From an uncultured Marivita sp. (lineage in GTDB: Bacteria > Pseudomonadota > Alphaproteobacteria > Rhodobacterales > Rhodobacteraceae), in NCBI RefSeq assembly GCF_947488135.1, contig NZ_CANKYW010000008.1, positions 1-64,000 on the forward strand: a DNA stretch of 64,000 nt. The letters run 5' to 3'. The translations under genes were made by a program, and so were the position numbers. This document shows, in pieces, positions 9,212-17,587 of the stretch. Position 1 is the stretch's first letter, and each line of letters opens with the position of its first letter. The notes below the pieces were generated by a model, which saw only the letters and a list, made by a program, of their open reading frames with translations, had not been told where the DNA came from and ran no database searches.

Positions 9212-11026
9212 ATGACACGCATTTACCTGCCCATCGTCATCGGAGCGCTTTTGCTGACCTTCTGGGTCAGCCCCGACGCGCAGGAGATCGCGGCGGGGGT
9301 TGCGATCTTTCTTTTCGGGATGCTGATGCTCGAGGACGGGTTCAAGCTCTTCGGCGGTGGCGCGCTGGAGCGAATCCTCGAACGCGCCACCGGGTCGACG
9401 CTTCGGGCGATTTCGTTCGGGATCGCGTCGACCACGCTCTTGCAGTCCAGCTCTTTGGTGTCGGTCATCACCATCTCGTTTCTGAGCGCGGGTCTGATCT
9501 CGCTCATCGGCGGTGTCGGCATCATCTTCGGCGCCAATATCGGAACGACGACAGGCGCATGGCTGGTTGCGGGGCTTGGGCTGAAGATCGACATCGCGGC
9601 CTACGCGATGCCGATGATCGCGCTCAGCGTCATTCTGGTGTTTCAGAAATCCAAACCCCTGCGCGGCATCGGATATGCGCTGGCGGGGCTCGGTTTCCTG
9701 TTTCTCGGCATCCACCACATGAAAGAGGGCTTTGACGCCTTCAAGGACCAGATCGACCTGACACGGTTCGCGCTGACCGGGCTTCTGGGTCTCTTCGTCT
9801 ATTCCCTTATCGGCACTGCCGCCACGGTGGTCATGCAATCGAGCCATGCCACGATGGTCCTGATCCTCACGGCGCTGTCCGCCGGGCAAATCAGTTACGA
9901 AAACGCGCTGGCGCTTGCCATCGGGGCGAATATCGGCACGACGATCACCGCGATCCTCGGCTCTCTCGGCGCGAATTTTCAGGGCAAGCGCTTGGCGCTC
10001 GCGCATCTGATCTTCAACACAGTGACCGCGCTGGTCGCGCTGGTGCTTATCGTCCCGCTGCGCGACGCGGTGGATTGGGTCAGCGATCTTGTCGGGATCG
10101 CGCCCGGCGACTACGCGATGAAACTCGCGGTGTTCCACACGATATTCAATGTGCTGGGCGTCGCGCTGATGCTGCCGGTGCTCAATCGGCTGATCACGTT
10201 TCTCGAACATCGCATCGTCGAACCCGTACCGGACGTGAGCCGCCCGCGTTACCTCAACGAGGCGGTGGACGAATTCCCGCAGACGCTCGAGATCGCGCTG
10301 CGCAAGGAAGTGTTGCACCTTTATGAAAACGCAGTCGAGTTGATCCTGCACGGTCTCAACCTGCATCGGGACGAGGTGTTCGCCACCGACAATGTCGCCG
10401 ATCTGGTGCGGCACAGCCGAACGCCGTTCGAGCTCGATCTCGACGAAAGCTATGAGCGGCGCGTGAAAACGCTTTATGCGGGCATCGTGGAGTTCACGAC
10501 GCGCGTGGGCGACAAGCGGGTCGATCAGGATATCGCCGAACGGGTCTACGCGCTTCGCGATGTGGCCAGCGATATCGTGCAGGCGGTGAAATCCGTGAAA
10601 CATCTCCGCAAGAACATCCTGCGCTACACGGTGCGCCGCCAGGGCGCCACGACCGAGCTTTACGACGAATTGCGCACCGAGATCGCGCGCATCACCATCG
10701 AAATCCGGAAGCTTGGCCTGACCGAACCCGAGAACCGCAGCGCGCTCTGGCTCGATCAGGAGCGCGCGCAGATCGAGGACGACGCTCGCACAACGTCGCA
10801 GCGCGTCGATGCTCTGATCCGCAAGGGCGCGCTCAACGCCACCGCCGCCACGTCGTTCATGAACGATTCCGGCTACGCCTACGGCGCGATGCGTGATCTG
10901 ATCGAAGCGGCGCGCAGCTACTACATCGAACGCGAAAGCGCGATGGCCGAGGTGGAACGCCTGCTGTCGCTCGACGAGGAAGAACTCAGCGAAGCGGTTA
11001 CAGAACACGCGAAGGACCCGGGATGA
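9212..11026 (+). CDS. Na/Pi cotransporter family protein with PhoU-like C-terminus
   Basis: Protein of 604 aa in two parts. Residues 1 to about 330 hold two Na/Pi-cotransporter repeats with QSSSLVSVITISFLSAG / GANIGTTTGAWL and QSSHATMVLILTALSAG / GANIGTTITAILGSLG. About 250 soluble helical residues follow, resembling the PhoU-like extension of YjbB/NptA-type proteins. The family transports phosphate or exports excess phosphate. A second phosphate transporter facing PiT suggests phosphate handling matters on this replicon. Whether it imports or exports is unclear from sequence. Confidence 0.9.
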   Translation: MTRIYLPIVIGALLLTFWVSPDAQEIAAGVAIFLFGMLMLEDGFKLFGGGALERILERATGSTLRAISFGIASTTLLQSSSLVSVITISFLSAGLISLIGGVGIIFGANIGTTTGAWLVAGLGLKIDIAAYAMPMIALSVILVFQKSKPLRGIGYALAGLGFLFLGIHHMKEGFDAFKDQIDLTRFALTGLLGLFVYSLIGTAATVVMQSSHATMVLILTALSAGQISYENALALAIGANIGTTITAILGSLGANFQGKRLALAHLIFNTVTALVALVLIVPLRDAVDWVSDLVGIAPGDYAMKLAVFHTIFNVLGVALMLPVLNRLITFLEHRIVEPVPDVSRPRYLNEAVDEFPQTLEIALRKEVLHLYENAVELILHGLNLHRDEVFATDNVADLVRHSRTPFELDLDESYERRVKTLYAGIVEFTTRVGDKRVDQDIAERVYALRDVASDIVQAVKSVKHLRKNILRYTVRRQGATTELYDELRTEIARITIEIRKLGLTEPENRSALWLDQERAQIEDDARTTSQRVDALIRKGALNATAATSFMNDSGYAYGAMRDLIEAARSYYIERESAMAEVERLLSLDEEELSEAVTEHAKDPG

Positions 11027-11096
11027 CGACCGGTGTCATGGCGATGTTGCGAAATATGTTCAAGCTGGCCGCGGCAACACGATTGGAGAAGCGAAG

Positions 11097-11345
11097 ATGG
11101 GTCTGAAAAAGCTGGCCGCGAAAGTCGAGGACTACAACGCGCGTCTCGAAAGCGGGAAGGCGAGCAAGATCAAGCCAAGCCACGTGGAGAAGGTCTTGCA
11201 AAAGCTCCGCGTGAAGGCGGCGGAGTTGGAGGCCGAAATCGCCTCCGCCCCTTCTGCCGACAAGAAAGACCGGCTCGAGGGCAAGCTCGCCATCGCGCGA
11301 ACCCATATCGACCGCGCGGAATGGTTGCTGAAAGAGCTGGCGTAG
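11097..11345 (+). CDS. Small coiled-coil hypothetical protein
   Basis: Highly charged protein of 82 aa (MGLKKLAAKVEDYNARLESG...), predicted to be almost all helix with heptad-like spacing between residues 25 and 80. It has no signal peptide or membrane segment. A purine-rich stretch (GAGAAGCGAAG) precedes the ATG. I do not recognise a named family and assign no function. It lies 70 bp after the Na/Pi transporter and before a spermidine-synthase-like gene. Codon use resembles neighbouring genes, so I consider it real. Confidence 0.65.
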   Translation: MGLKKLAAKVEDYNARLESGKASKIKPSHVEKVLQKLRVKAAELEAEIASAPSADKKDRLEGKLAIARTHIDRAEWLLKELA

Positions 11346-11459
11346 CACCAGTGATCCCCCGCCCCCGCTCCTGATCCACCTCGCAGAATAGTGCGTGGCA
11401 TCTCGGCGCGAAGCGTGGCAGGCACAGCGCGACCCCGGGACGACGACAAGGAGAGTAGA

Positions 11460-12944
11460 ATGCGGTTCTGGATCATCATCGGTCTGATCCTTGTGCTGTC
11501 CGCGCTCGGCCTCACCTACGAGATTGCCGCAGGCCGTGTTCTGGCGCCGTTCTTCGGCACGTCCCTGCTGACATGGACCACCGTCATCGCGACCATCCTT
11601 GCGGGGTTCTCGCTTGGCAGTGCGCTTGGCGGTCTCATCGCCGAACGGGAACGTCCGGCCGCCGCCAAGGCGGTGCGCAAGGCGCTGGTCGCGACGGCGA
11701 TCCTGATGGCGTTGTCGCCCAGCGTTCTGGGGCTGATCTACGCCATGGGCGCGCGGAACACCGGCGGGATGCTTCTGGCGGTGTTTGTCGCCTTTTTCCC
11801 GGCGTCGGTCCTTGTCACCTTGCCCTCGCCGTTCCTCGCCAAGCTTGCGGTCGAGGCCAGACCGGGGCGGGAAGGGTCGTCGCTCGGGCTGGTTCTGGCT
11901 GCGGGATCGCTTGGCGCGATCGTGGGCGCGATCCTCGCGGGGTTCGTCGCGCTGCCGCTGGTCGGCTCGGTTGCCACTTTCGCCGGGTGCGGGGCCGCTG
12001 CGTTGCTTTGCGTGGCGTTGATCCGGGATGCGCCACCCGACGACGGAAGCCGTGGACAGCGCACGGATCGGCCCCGGCACACCGGACCGAACGTCCCCAT
12101 CGGCGTGGCGGGGCTTGTGGTCGTGGCGAGCGTCGCCAGCGGTTCGGTCTGCCGCTACGAGTCGGGCCTATCCTGCATCGACGTCGTGACCCGGGGCAGC
12201 ACCGTCTACCTCTATTCCGACCGCACCCAGCAAGCCGCCGAGCGGGCACGGCCGGACACGGACGCACCCGATGCGTCGCGACCGCTGGTGATGCCCTATA
12301 CCAGATGGATCTGGGACCGCATGGACCGCGATCTGGATGCTGATCCGTCGGTCCTTTTCATCGGAGGCGGCGGCTACACCTTGCCGACCAAACTGTTGGA
12401 GACGCGTCCCGAGGCGCAGGCCATCGCGGTCGAGATCGACCCGCTGATCACGCGCGTGGTTCAGGAGAACCTGCCCTGGGCCGGCGCGATGATCGCGCGT
12501 GCGGGCTTTGACGCGACCACCGGAGGCGATGGTCGCCTGGGCATCGTTCACGCCGACGGGCGGGTGTATCTCAATGAAACGACACGACGCTTCGACGCCG
12601 CCGTGATGGACGCGTTCTCATCCGGGTCCGTTCCGGCACATCTGGCGACGATGGAGACCTATGAACGGCTCCATGCGATTGTCGACGGGCCTGTCTACGT
12701 GAACCTGATCGACGCGCCGGACGGTCCCCTCGTGCGTGGCATCCACGCGATCCTGAGTGACCTTTATCCCCATGTCGAAACCGTCCAAAGCCCGATCAGC
12801 CAGCGCGGTCTTGCCAATATCGTGCTGGCCGCATCTCCGACCCCGCTTGCCCCACTGGACGACCTGCCGACCGACTACGAAACGGTCGAGGTCACGCCGG
12901 ACCGTGCCTTCACCGATGATCGCGGCTGGGTCGGCCATAGGTGA
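11460..12944 (+). CDS. Membrane-anchored spermidine-synthase-like protein (fused MFS/spermidine synthase type)
   Basis: Protein of 494 aa. The first ~210 residues contain about seven hydrophobic helices, opening with LSALGLTYEIAAGRVLAPFF. The C-terminal half is a spermidine-synthase/methyltransferase Rossmann domain with VLFIGGGGYTLPTKLL (motif I), the acidic AIAVEIDP (nucleoside binding) and FDAAVMDAFSSGSVPAHL (catalytic-loop region). ATG 11460 follows AAGGAGAG and removes a 23-aa track extension. No SpeD/SpeH partner is nearby, so aminopropyl transfer is not assured. The substrate is unknown. Confidence 0.8.
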   Translation: MRFWIIIGLILVLSALGLTYEIAAGRVLAPFFGTSLLTWTTVIATILAGFSLGSALGGLIAERERPAAAKAVRKALVATAILMALSPSVLGLIYAMGARNTGGMLLAVFVAFFPASVLVTLPSPFLAKLAVEARPGREGSSLGLVLAAGSLGAIVGAILAGFVALPLVGSVATFAGCGAAALLCVALIRDAPPDDGSRGQRTDRPRHTGPNVPIGVAGLVVVASVASGSVCRYESGLSCIDVVTRGSTVYLYSDRTQQAAERARPDTDAPDASRPLVMPYTRWIWDRMDRDLDADPSVLFIGGGGYTLPTKLLETRPEAQAIAVEIDPLITRVVQENLPWAGAMIARAGFDATTGGDGRLGIVHADGRVYLNETTRRFDAAVMDAFSSGSVPAHLATMETYERLHAIVDGPVYVNLIDAPDGPLVRGIHAILSDLYPHVETVQSPISQRGLANIVLAASPTPLAPLDDLPTDYETVEVTPDRAFTDDRGWVGHR

Positions 12945-13014
12945 GGTGAGGCCGTCCAGGAACCGGCGTGACCCTTAGGACCGCCAATGCGGACACGACA
13001 CGTCGTGCGATGCG

Positions 13015-13842
13015 TCATCCCGCAACGATGGCGTAGACGAACCGCAGGCAGACAATCGCGAGAAATGACCCGAAGGCGAGCTCGAGGGCCCTGCCGGACA
13101 TGCCATGCGCCATGCGCACGCCGAGGTTGGCCGTCAGGATGGTCGTCGGCACGAAGAGGCTCACGCCAATCAGCGACACGAAACCGATGGCGTCGGGTGG
13201 CAGTCCGGGCTGTCCCCACCCCGCCAAAATATAGCCGATGGCACCAGGCACCGAGATCAGCACGCCGATCCCGGCCGAGGTGGCAACGGCCTGATGGATC
13301 GGGCGTCCGTGCAACGACATGATGATGTTGGAGATTTGCCCGCCGCCGATCCCCATAAGCGAGGCGAGAAACCCGATCAGCCCTCCGTATACCCGCAGCA
13401 GCGGCCCGGTCGGCAAGTCAGGGGCAAGGTCCCATAGCTTGGTGCCCGAGATCAGCTTGATTGCATTGATCCCCGCAACAAGGACAAAGACGATCTGAAA
13501 CACCACCGCTGGCGCGTATCTCGCGATCACGGCGCCGACCAAGACGCCAAGCACGATCGGCACGGCCCAGGCCCGGAGCAGCGCATCGTCCACCGCGCCA
13601 CGGGACCGGTGGCTGAGCCAGGATCGGATCGAGGTCGGGATGATGATCGCCAGAGAGGTGCCGACAGCAAGCGGCATCCGCGTTTCATCGGGCACGTCGA
13701 GCACGCCGAAGACCTCGTACAGGACCGGCACGATCAACGCACCTCCTCCGACCCCGAACAGCCCGGCGAGGATCCCGGTCAACGCACCGGCCACGAGAAG
13801 CGTCGCCGCGATGAGAAGAAAATCGGGGGAGAGGAGGTCCAT
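13015..13842 (-). CDS. Sulfite exporter TauE/SafE family permease
   Basis: Membrane protein of 275 aa with about eight hydrophobic segments and the duplicated family motif: GLFGVGGGALIVPVLYEVFG near residue 30 and GFLASLMGIGGGQISNIIM near residue 160. TauE/SafE proteins export sulfite, sulfoacetate or other small organic anions. It stands alone on minus, 142 bp downstream of the FAH-family gene 13985-14671 in the same direction. The substrate cannot be inferred. A second, different TauE/SafE gene lies at 16724. Confidence 0.88.
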   Translation of the reverse strand: MDLLSPDFLLIAATLLVAGALTGILAGLFGVGGGALIVPVLYEVFGVLDVPDETRMPLAVGTSLAIIIPTSIRSWLSHRSRGAVDDALLRAWAVPIVLGVLVGAVIARYAPAVVFQIVFVLVAGINAIKLISGTKLWDLAPDLPTGPLLRVYGGLIGFLASLMGIGGGQISNIIMSLHGRPIHQAVATSAGIGVLISVPGAIGYILAGWGQPGLPPDAIGFVSLIGVSLFVPTTILTANLGVRMAHGMSGRALELAFGSFLAIVCLRFVYAIVAG

Positions 13843-13932
13843 CAGGAGCGTTCCTTGGTTTCGGAAAAAGATCGCACGACATGCGCCACGGGGCGCAATG
13901 CGTGACCGTATCTGGCGGCGCGACGTATGGGT

Positions 13933-13956
13933 GCCTCCGGCCGCAAGGCCGGGGGC
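13933..13956. other. GC-rich hairpin with GCAA tetraloop
   Basis: A 10-bp stem (GCCTCCGGCC / GGCCGGGGGC, one G-T pair) is closed by GCAA, a stable GNRA-type loop. It lies downstream of the minus-strand FAH gene and upstream of tauE. There is no T-run, so it is probably an mRNA 3'-end or intercistronic structure. Confidence 0.5.
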
Positions 13957-13984
13957 TGTCCCAATCCGCGCGCGACGGGTTGTG

Positions 13985-14671
13985 TTACGTGACGGTGACG
14001 GTCAGGGTTCCCAGCCCGTCGATGCTCAGCTCCATCGTGTCGCCCTTGGACACGGGGCCGACGCCGGACGGTGTGCCGGACAGGATGACATCGCCGGGGG
14101 CCAGTTCGAAATATTCGGACAGGTAGGAGATCATTTCCGGCACCTTCCAGATCATCTGGTTCAGATCGCCTTCCTGACGAACCTCTCCGTTGACCTTGAA
14201 CTCCAGATGACCCTCGCTCGGATGTCCGACTTCAGAGACCGGATGGATCGGACCACAGGGCGCGGAACGCTCGAACGCCTTGCCGATCTCCCACGGGCGA
14301 CCCGCTTTTTTCGCGATCCCCTGAAGGTCGCGCCGCGTCATGTCGAGCGCGAGGCCGTAGCCGAACACATGATCCAAAGCCTTGTCGACCGGGATGTTGG
14401 TGCCGCCCGTCTTCAGCGCCACCAGCATCTCGGCCTCGTGGTGCACATCCGAGGTGTGCGGCGGGTACGGAAACCTGCCGGAGGTGTCGAGGTTGTTGGG
14501 GTTCTTCTGGAAGAAAAACGGATCTTCGCGGTCCGGATCATGCCCCATCTCGATCGCATGTGCAGCGTAGTTCCGGCCGATGCAATAGATGCGGCGCACC
14601 GGGAAAACCGCGTCCTGTCCGGCCACGGGCAAAGCCGTCACGGGCGGTGTTTCGATTGCGTATTGGGTCAT
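13985..14671 (-). CDS. Fumarylacetoacetate hydrolase family protein (fumarylpyruvate hydrolase-like), copy A
   Basis: FAH-fold hydrolase of 228 aa. It has the N-terminal IYCIGRNYAAHAIEMGHD motif (catalytic His/Arg region), metal-binding acidic residues around DVHHEAEMLVAL, and the DMTRRDLQ and SGTPSGVGPV motifs. Short FAHs of this type cleave the C-C bond of acylpyruvates such as fumarylpyruvate. By eye it is highly similar along its full length to the protein at 45974-46657, so the two are paralogues. It is divergent from the FadR-type regulator at 14851, with a palindromic operator nearby. Confidence 0.87.
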   Translation of the reverse strand: MTQYAIETPPVTALPVAGQDAVFPVRRIYCIGRNYAAHAIEMGHDPDREDPFFFQKNPNNLDTSGRFPYPPHTSDVHHEAEMLVALKTGGTNIPVDKALDHVFGYGLALDMTRRDLQGIAKKAGRPWEIGKAFERSAPCGPIHPVSEVGHPSEGHLEFKVNGEVRQEGDLNQMIWKVPEMISYLSEYFELAPGDVILSGTPSGVGPVSKGDTMELSIDGLGTLTVTVT

Positions 14672-14764
14672 GCGTCACTCCGGGTTCTTCGAACATTCAA
14701 CCGTGCTGTAGCCCAGCCAAATCGGTAAATCAATCGCGACCAACATGGGGAATACAAGAAAATC

Positions 14765-14788
14765 GTTGATTGATCGCCCAATTTGGGC
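14765..14788. promoter_or_regulatory. Candidate operator elements shared with the 47.5-kb regulator promoter
   Basis: The divergent FAH/FadR region contains GTTGATTGATCG (14765-14776) and CGCCCAATTTG (14775-14785, part of an inverted repeat GCCCAA/TTGGGC). Both words recur exactly upstream of the second FadR-type gene at 47534-47563, in a different order. The sharing suggests a common regulator family binding both promoters. Confidence 0.45.
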
Positions 14789-14822
14789 TTAATTATCGCA
14801 TGTTTCGCGCCGCATTGGCGCA

Positions 14823-14838
14823 TATTGGTATACCAATA
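14823..14838. promoter_or_regulatory. Perfect 16-bp palindrome, probable FadR/GntR operator
   Basis: TATTGGTATACCAATA is a perfect palindrome whose core TGGT-AT-ACCA fits the GntR/FadR-subfamily pattern. It ends 12 bp before ATG 14851, where a bound regulator would block ribosome binding or transcription. This suggests autoregulation of the downstream regulator gene. Confidence 0.6.
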
Positions 14839-14850
14839 AAAGGTTTGGTC

Positions 14851-15540
14851 ATGTTGATGAATGCCGTATCGGTCGAAGCGGACGACGTCGTCGCCAAGCT
14901 TCGGTCCTATATCGAGGAAGGTGGCTACAAACCTGGCGACCGCCTTGAATCCGAACGCGACTTGATCGTGCGGCTTGACGTGACCCGCGCCCGGTTGCGC
15001 AAGGCATTGGACACTCTGGAACATGAAGGCGCGATCTGGCGGCACGTGGGCAAGGGCACGTTCATCGCGTCGCCCAATGCGGGATTCGGGCTGGGCGATC
15101 TGGCGGGGCTCAGTCAGGAAGTGACCCCGGTTCAGCTGATGCGCGCGCGTCAGGCGCTGGAGCCGGCGATCGCCCGCGAAGCCGCGCTGCACGCCACATG
15201 GGACGCGATACGCCAGTTGAAACAGTGCCGCGACCGCGCCGTAGACGCGCCCAACTGGGACGAATACGAGGCGCAGGACGACAACTTTCACAGGACCTTG
15301 GCCGAAGCGACGGACAATGTCCTGCTGCTGTCGCTGTTCGATCATCTGAATGCCGTGCGCCGGGCCGTGGCGTGGAACACCGTGGTGCGGAGTTCCGACC
15401 GCCCGGCCCGCACGCATTCAAGCTTTGCGGAACACGACGCCATCGTGGCGGCCATCGAAGCGCGCGATCCGACCGCAGCACATGCAGCGATGCGGACGCA
15501 TCTGGGCTCGGTCGCCGCGCGGCTGTTCGGGGAGGCGTGA
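14851..15540 (+). CDS. GntR-family transcriptional regulator, FadR subfamily (FCD domain), copy A
   Basis: Regulator of 229 aa. The N-terminal winged helix (residues ~10-75) has PGDRLESERDLIVRLDVTR and the wing IWRHVGKGTFIAS. A helical FCD ligand domain follows, with probable metal ligands in DNFHRTLAEATDN and SSFAEHDAIVAAIE. ATG 14851 places the start just after a 16-bp palindrome; upstream in-frame starts (14770, 14800) would put that palindrome inside the gene. It resembles the regulator at 46816-47529, and both sit next to paralogous FAH hydrolases, so they probably control related acyl-pyruvate or aromatic-acid pathways. Confidence 0.85.
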   Translation: MLMNAVSVEADDVVAKLRSYIEEGGYKPGDRLESERDLIVRLDVTRARLRKALDTLEHEGAIWRHVGKGTFIASPNAGFGLGDLAGLSQEVTPVQLMRARQALEPAIAREAALHATWDAIRQLKQCRDRAVDAPNWDEYEAQDDNFHRTLAEATDNVLLLSLFDHLNAVRRAVAWNTVVRSSDRPARTHSSFAEHDAIVAAIEARDPTAAHAAMRTHLGSVAARLFGEA

Positions 15541-15619
15541 ACTTACAACCAGTGTGACGGGGAAGAGGAAAGAGAAGCACACGCCATGTCGTAACAAACG
15601 TGTCTCGGGGAGGAGGACG

Positions 15620-15733
15620 ATGTTGACCAAGAGTGTATCGGTTCAAGCGGCGTCACGGGGATCAGACATCTGGTCCCGGTCGGTCGGACTGCGAACAGCG
15701 TTGCACGCCGCCGAAGGAGACCCGCGGGCGTGA
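15620..15733 (+). CDS. Possible small leader ORF coupled to the NMT1-like gene
   Basis: A 37-codon ORF (MLTKSVSVQAASRGSDIW...) begins 5 nt after an excellent ribosome-binding site (GGGGAGGAGG). It ends at a TGA that overlaps the GTG start of the next gene (GTGA at 15730). That arrangement is what a translationally coupled leader or small protein would show. No homologue is recognised and the composition is uninformative. It may simply be leader sequence with a chance SD. Confidence 0.35.
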   Translation: MLTKSVSVQAASRGSDIWSRSVGLRTALHAAEGDPRA

Positions 15734-16722
15734 GCAACCTGAACCTGACACTTGCCACATGGGACCACGACCGCGTCATGGCGTTGCATGACGGGCGCGT
15801 GACCATTCCGGGTGTCACGCTGGAAAGCCACATCCATCCGACGTCCAAGCTTTTCCCTTGGGCCGTGCAGGAGGCGCGGTTCGACATCACCGAGATGTCG
15901 GTGTCGAGCTACGTTCTGCAACTGTCGCGCGGTGGGTCGGATTACACGGCGATCCCGGCGTTCGTCAGCCGCGCGTTCCGGCACAGCGGGTTCTTTGCCC
16001 GCGCCGGTTCAGGCATCGAAAGCCCGGCTGATTTCGCAGGACACAAGATCGGCGTGCCCGAATACCAGATGACCGCCGCCCTCTGGATGCGCGGTATTTT
16101 GGCGGATGAATACGGCGTGGCGTGCGACGACATCCACTGGCGCACCGGCGCGTTGGACGAAGGCGTGCGGCGCGAGCGGCTTGAACTTGCGCTGCCCGAA
16201 GGCATGGTGGTCGAACCGATCACCGAAGGCGACACGTTGCAGGACATGCTTCTGCGCGGTGAAATCGACGGGTTGCTCGCCCCGAAGCCGCCCAAGGCGT
16301 TTCTGGAGGGCAATCCCGATCTTGTGCGCCTCATCCCCGATTTCGAGGCTGCGGAACAGGCGTACCATCGCAAGACCGGGTTCTTTCCCATCATGCACCT
16401 GATCGGCATCCGCAAGACCATCGCCGAGGAAAACCCCGACCTGCCCCGCGCGCTGTACAATGCATTCGTCGAATCCCGCGATATCGCGATGGCGCGGCTC
16501 AGGTCGGTCTGGCTTGGCAATGCGAACCGCATGACGCTGCCGTGGCTCAATTCCGCGATGGAGCGGACGCTGGCCAGCATGGGGCCGGATTACTGGAGCT
16601 ATGGCTGCACCGCCAACATGGCCGAGATCGACGCGATCTGCCGTTATTCGCTGGAGCAGCACCTGTCCGCCGCCCCGGTTGATCCGATATCATTGTTTCA
16701 CCCATCGGTTCTGGACACCTGA
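15730..16722 (+). CDS. NMT1/4,5-dihydroxyphthalate decarboxylase-like protein
   Basis: Protein of 330 aa with the periplasmic-binding-protein fold (SsuA/THI5-like) but no signal peptide. It resembles 4,5-dihydroxyphthalate decarboxylase family members (TWDHDRVMALHDGRVTIPGV; EMSVSSYVLQLSRG; IGVPEYQMTAALWMRGIL). Members are annotated as decarboxylases or as cytoplasmic/periplasmic ligand binders. It starts with GTG 15730, with AAGGAG 11 nt upstream, and overlaps a possible leader ORF. It is followed immediately by a TauE/SafE permease. The catalytic role and substrate are unresolved. Confidence 0.75.
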   Translation: MSNLNLTLATWDHDRVMALHDGRVTIPGVTLESHIHPTSKLFPWAVQEARFDITEMSVSSYVLQLSRGGSDYTAIPAFVSRAFRHSGFFARAGSGIESPADFAGHKIGVPEYQMTAALWMRGILADEYGVACDDIHWRTGALDEGVRRERLELALPEGMVVEPITEGDTLQDMLLRGEIDGLLAPKPPKAFLEGNPDLVRLIPDFEAAEQAYHRKTGFFPIMHLIGIRKTIAEENPDLPRALYNAFVESRDIAMARLRSVWLGNANRMTLPWLNSAMERTLASMGPDYWSYGCTANMAEIDAICRYSLEQHLSAAPVDPISLFHPSVLDT

Positions 16723-16723
16723 G

Positions 16724-17509
16724 ATGATGGAGATGTGGCACGCAGGACTGGGATGGCCGACCGCGACGACACTGCTCGCGGTCAGTTTCGCCAGCTCGTT
16801 CATCACCATCGCCTTCGGCATCGGCGGCGGTGCGGTGATGCTGGCGGTGCTGGCGACACTACTGCCTGCCGCGGCGATCATTCCGGTGCATGGGCTTGTG
16901 CAGCTTGGTTCCAACGCGGGCCGCGCCGTCATCATGACGCGCTACATGCGGTTCGACCTGCTGGGCCCTTTCGCGATCGGCGCGCTGATCGGGATCCTTT
17001 TGGGCGGATCGCTGGTGATCCAGCTCGAGGCGGGCTGGATCCAGGTCGGTGTGGGGCTCTTCATCCTGTGGTCCGTGGTGTCGAAACCACCCGAATTCCT
17101 GCGCCGGTCCGGCATGATCACCGGCGTGTTTTCTAGCTTTCTGACGATGTTCTTCGGCGGCACCGGGCCGTTCGTGGCCACCTATGTGCGGGCGCAGGAT
17201 CTGGACCGTCACGCCCATGTCGCGACCCACGCGATGTTCATGACGCTGCAACATTTGCTCAAGACTGTGGCCTTCGGCATCCTTGGCTTTGCCTTCAGCG
17301 TCTGGGCCGGGCTGATCATCCTGCTGATCGCGGCCGGTGTTCTGGGAACGCTCGCCGGCAAGGTGATGCTGTCGCGGATCGACGACCGGCGGTTCCGGAT
17401 CGTGCTGAAGATCGTGCTCACCATTCTGGCCGCCCGGCTGATCTATGCCGGGGCCACCGATATCTATTACGCCAGCGCCGCACCGGCGCCGACAGGAGGA
17501 GTTGACTAA
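16724..17509 (+). CDS. Sulfite exporter TauE/SafE family permease
   Basis: Membrane protein of 261 aa with about eight hydrophobic helices. The N-terminal FASSFITIAFGIGGGAVMLAVLA and central MFFGGTGPFVATYVR correspond to the two family repeats. ATG 16724 is preferred; the track extension to 16601 overlaps the upstream gene. The start is 1 bp after the preceding stop, so the two are probably co-transcribed, suggesting export or import of the small anion handled by that protein. The sequence is clearly different from the TauE/SafE at 13015. Confidence 0.87.
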   Translation: MMEMWHAGLGWPTATTLLAVSFASSFITIAFGIGGGAVMLAVLATLLPAAAIIPVHGLVQLGSNAGRAVIMTRYMRFDLLGPFAIGALIGILLGGSLVIQLEAGWIQVGVGLFILWSVVSKPPEFLRRSGMITGVFSSFLTMFFGGTGPFVATYVRAQDLDRHAHVATHAMFMTLQHLLKTVAFGILGFAFSVWAGLIILLIAAGVLGTLAGKVMLSRIDDRRFRIVLKIVLTILAARLIYAGATDIYYASAAPAPTGGVD

Positions 17510-17587
17510 CCCGCCGGGAACCGCGCGATCCCTGCGGATGACCAATAGACGCGCAAGAGACCTTGAACATGAAACTGGGAGGAGACC

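Noticed and set aside
8816-11008. 730-aa minus-strand ORF opposite the Na/Pi transporter
   Set aside because: Shadow frame: the plus strand encodes a clear transporter with conserved motifs, and the minus product is charged and featureless.
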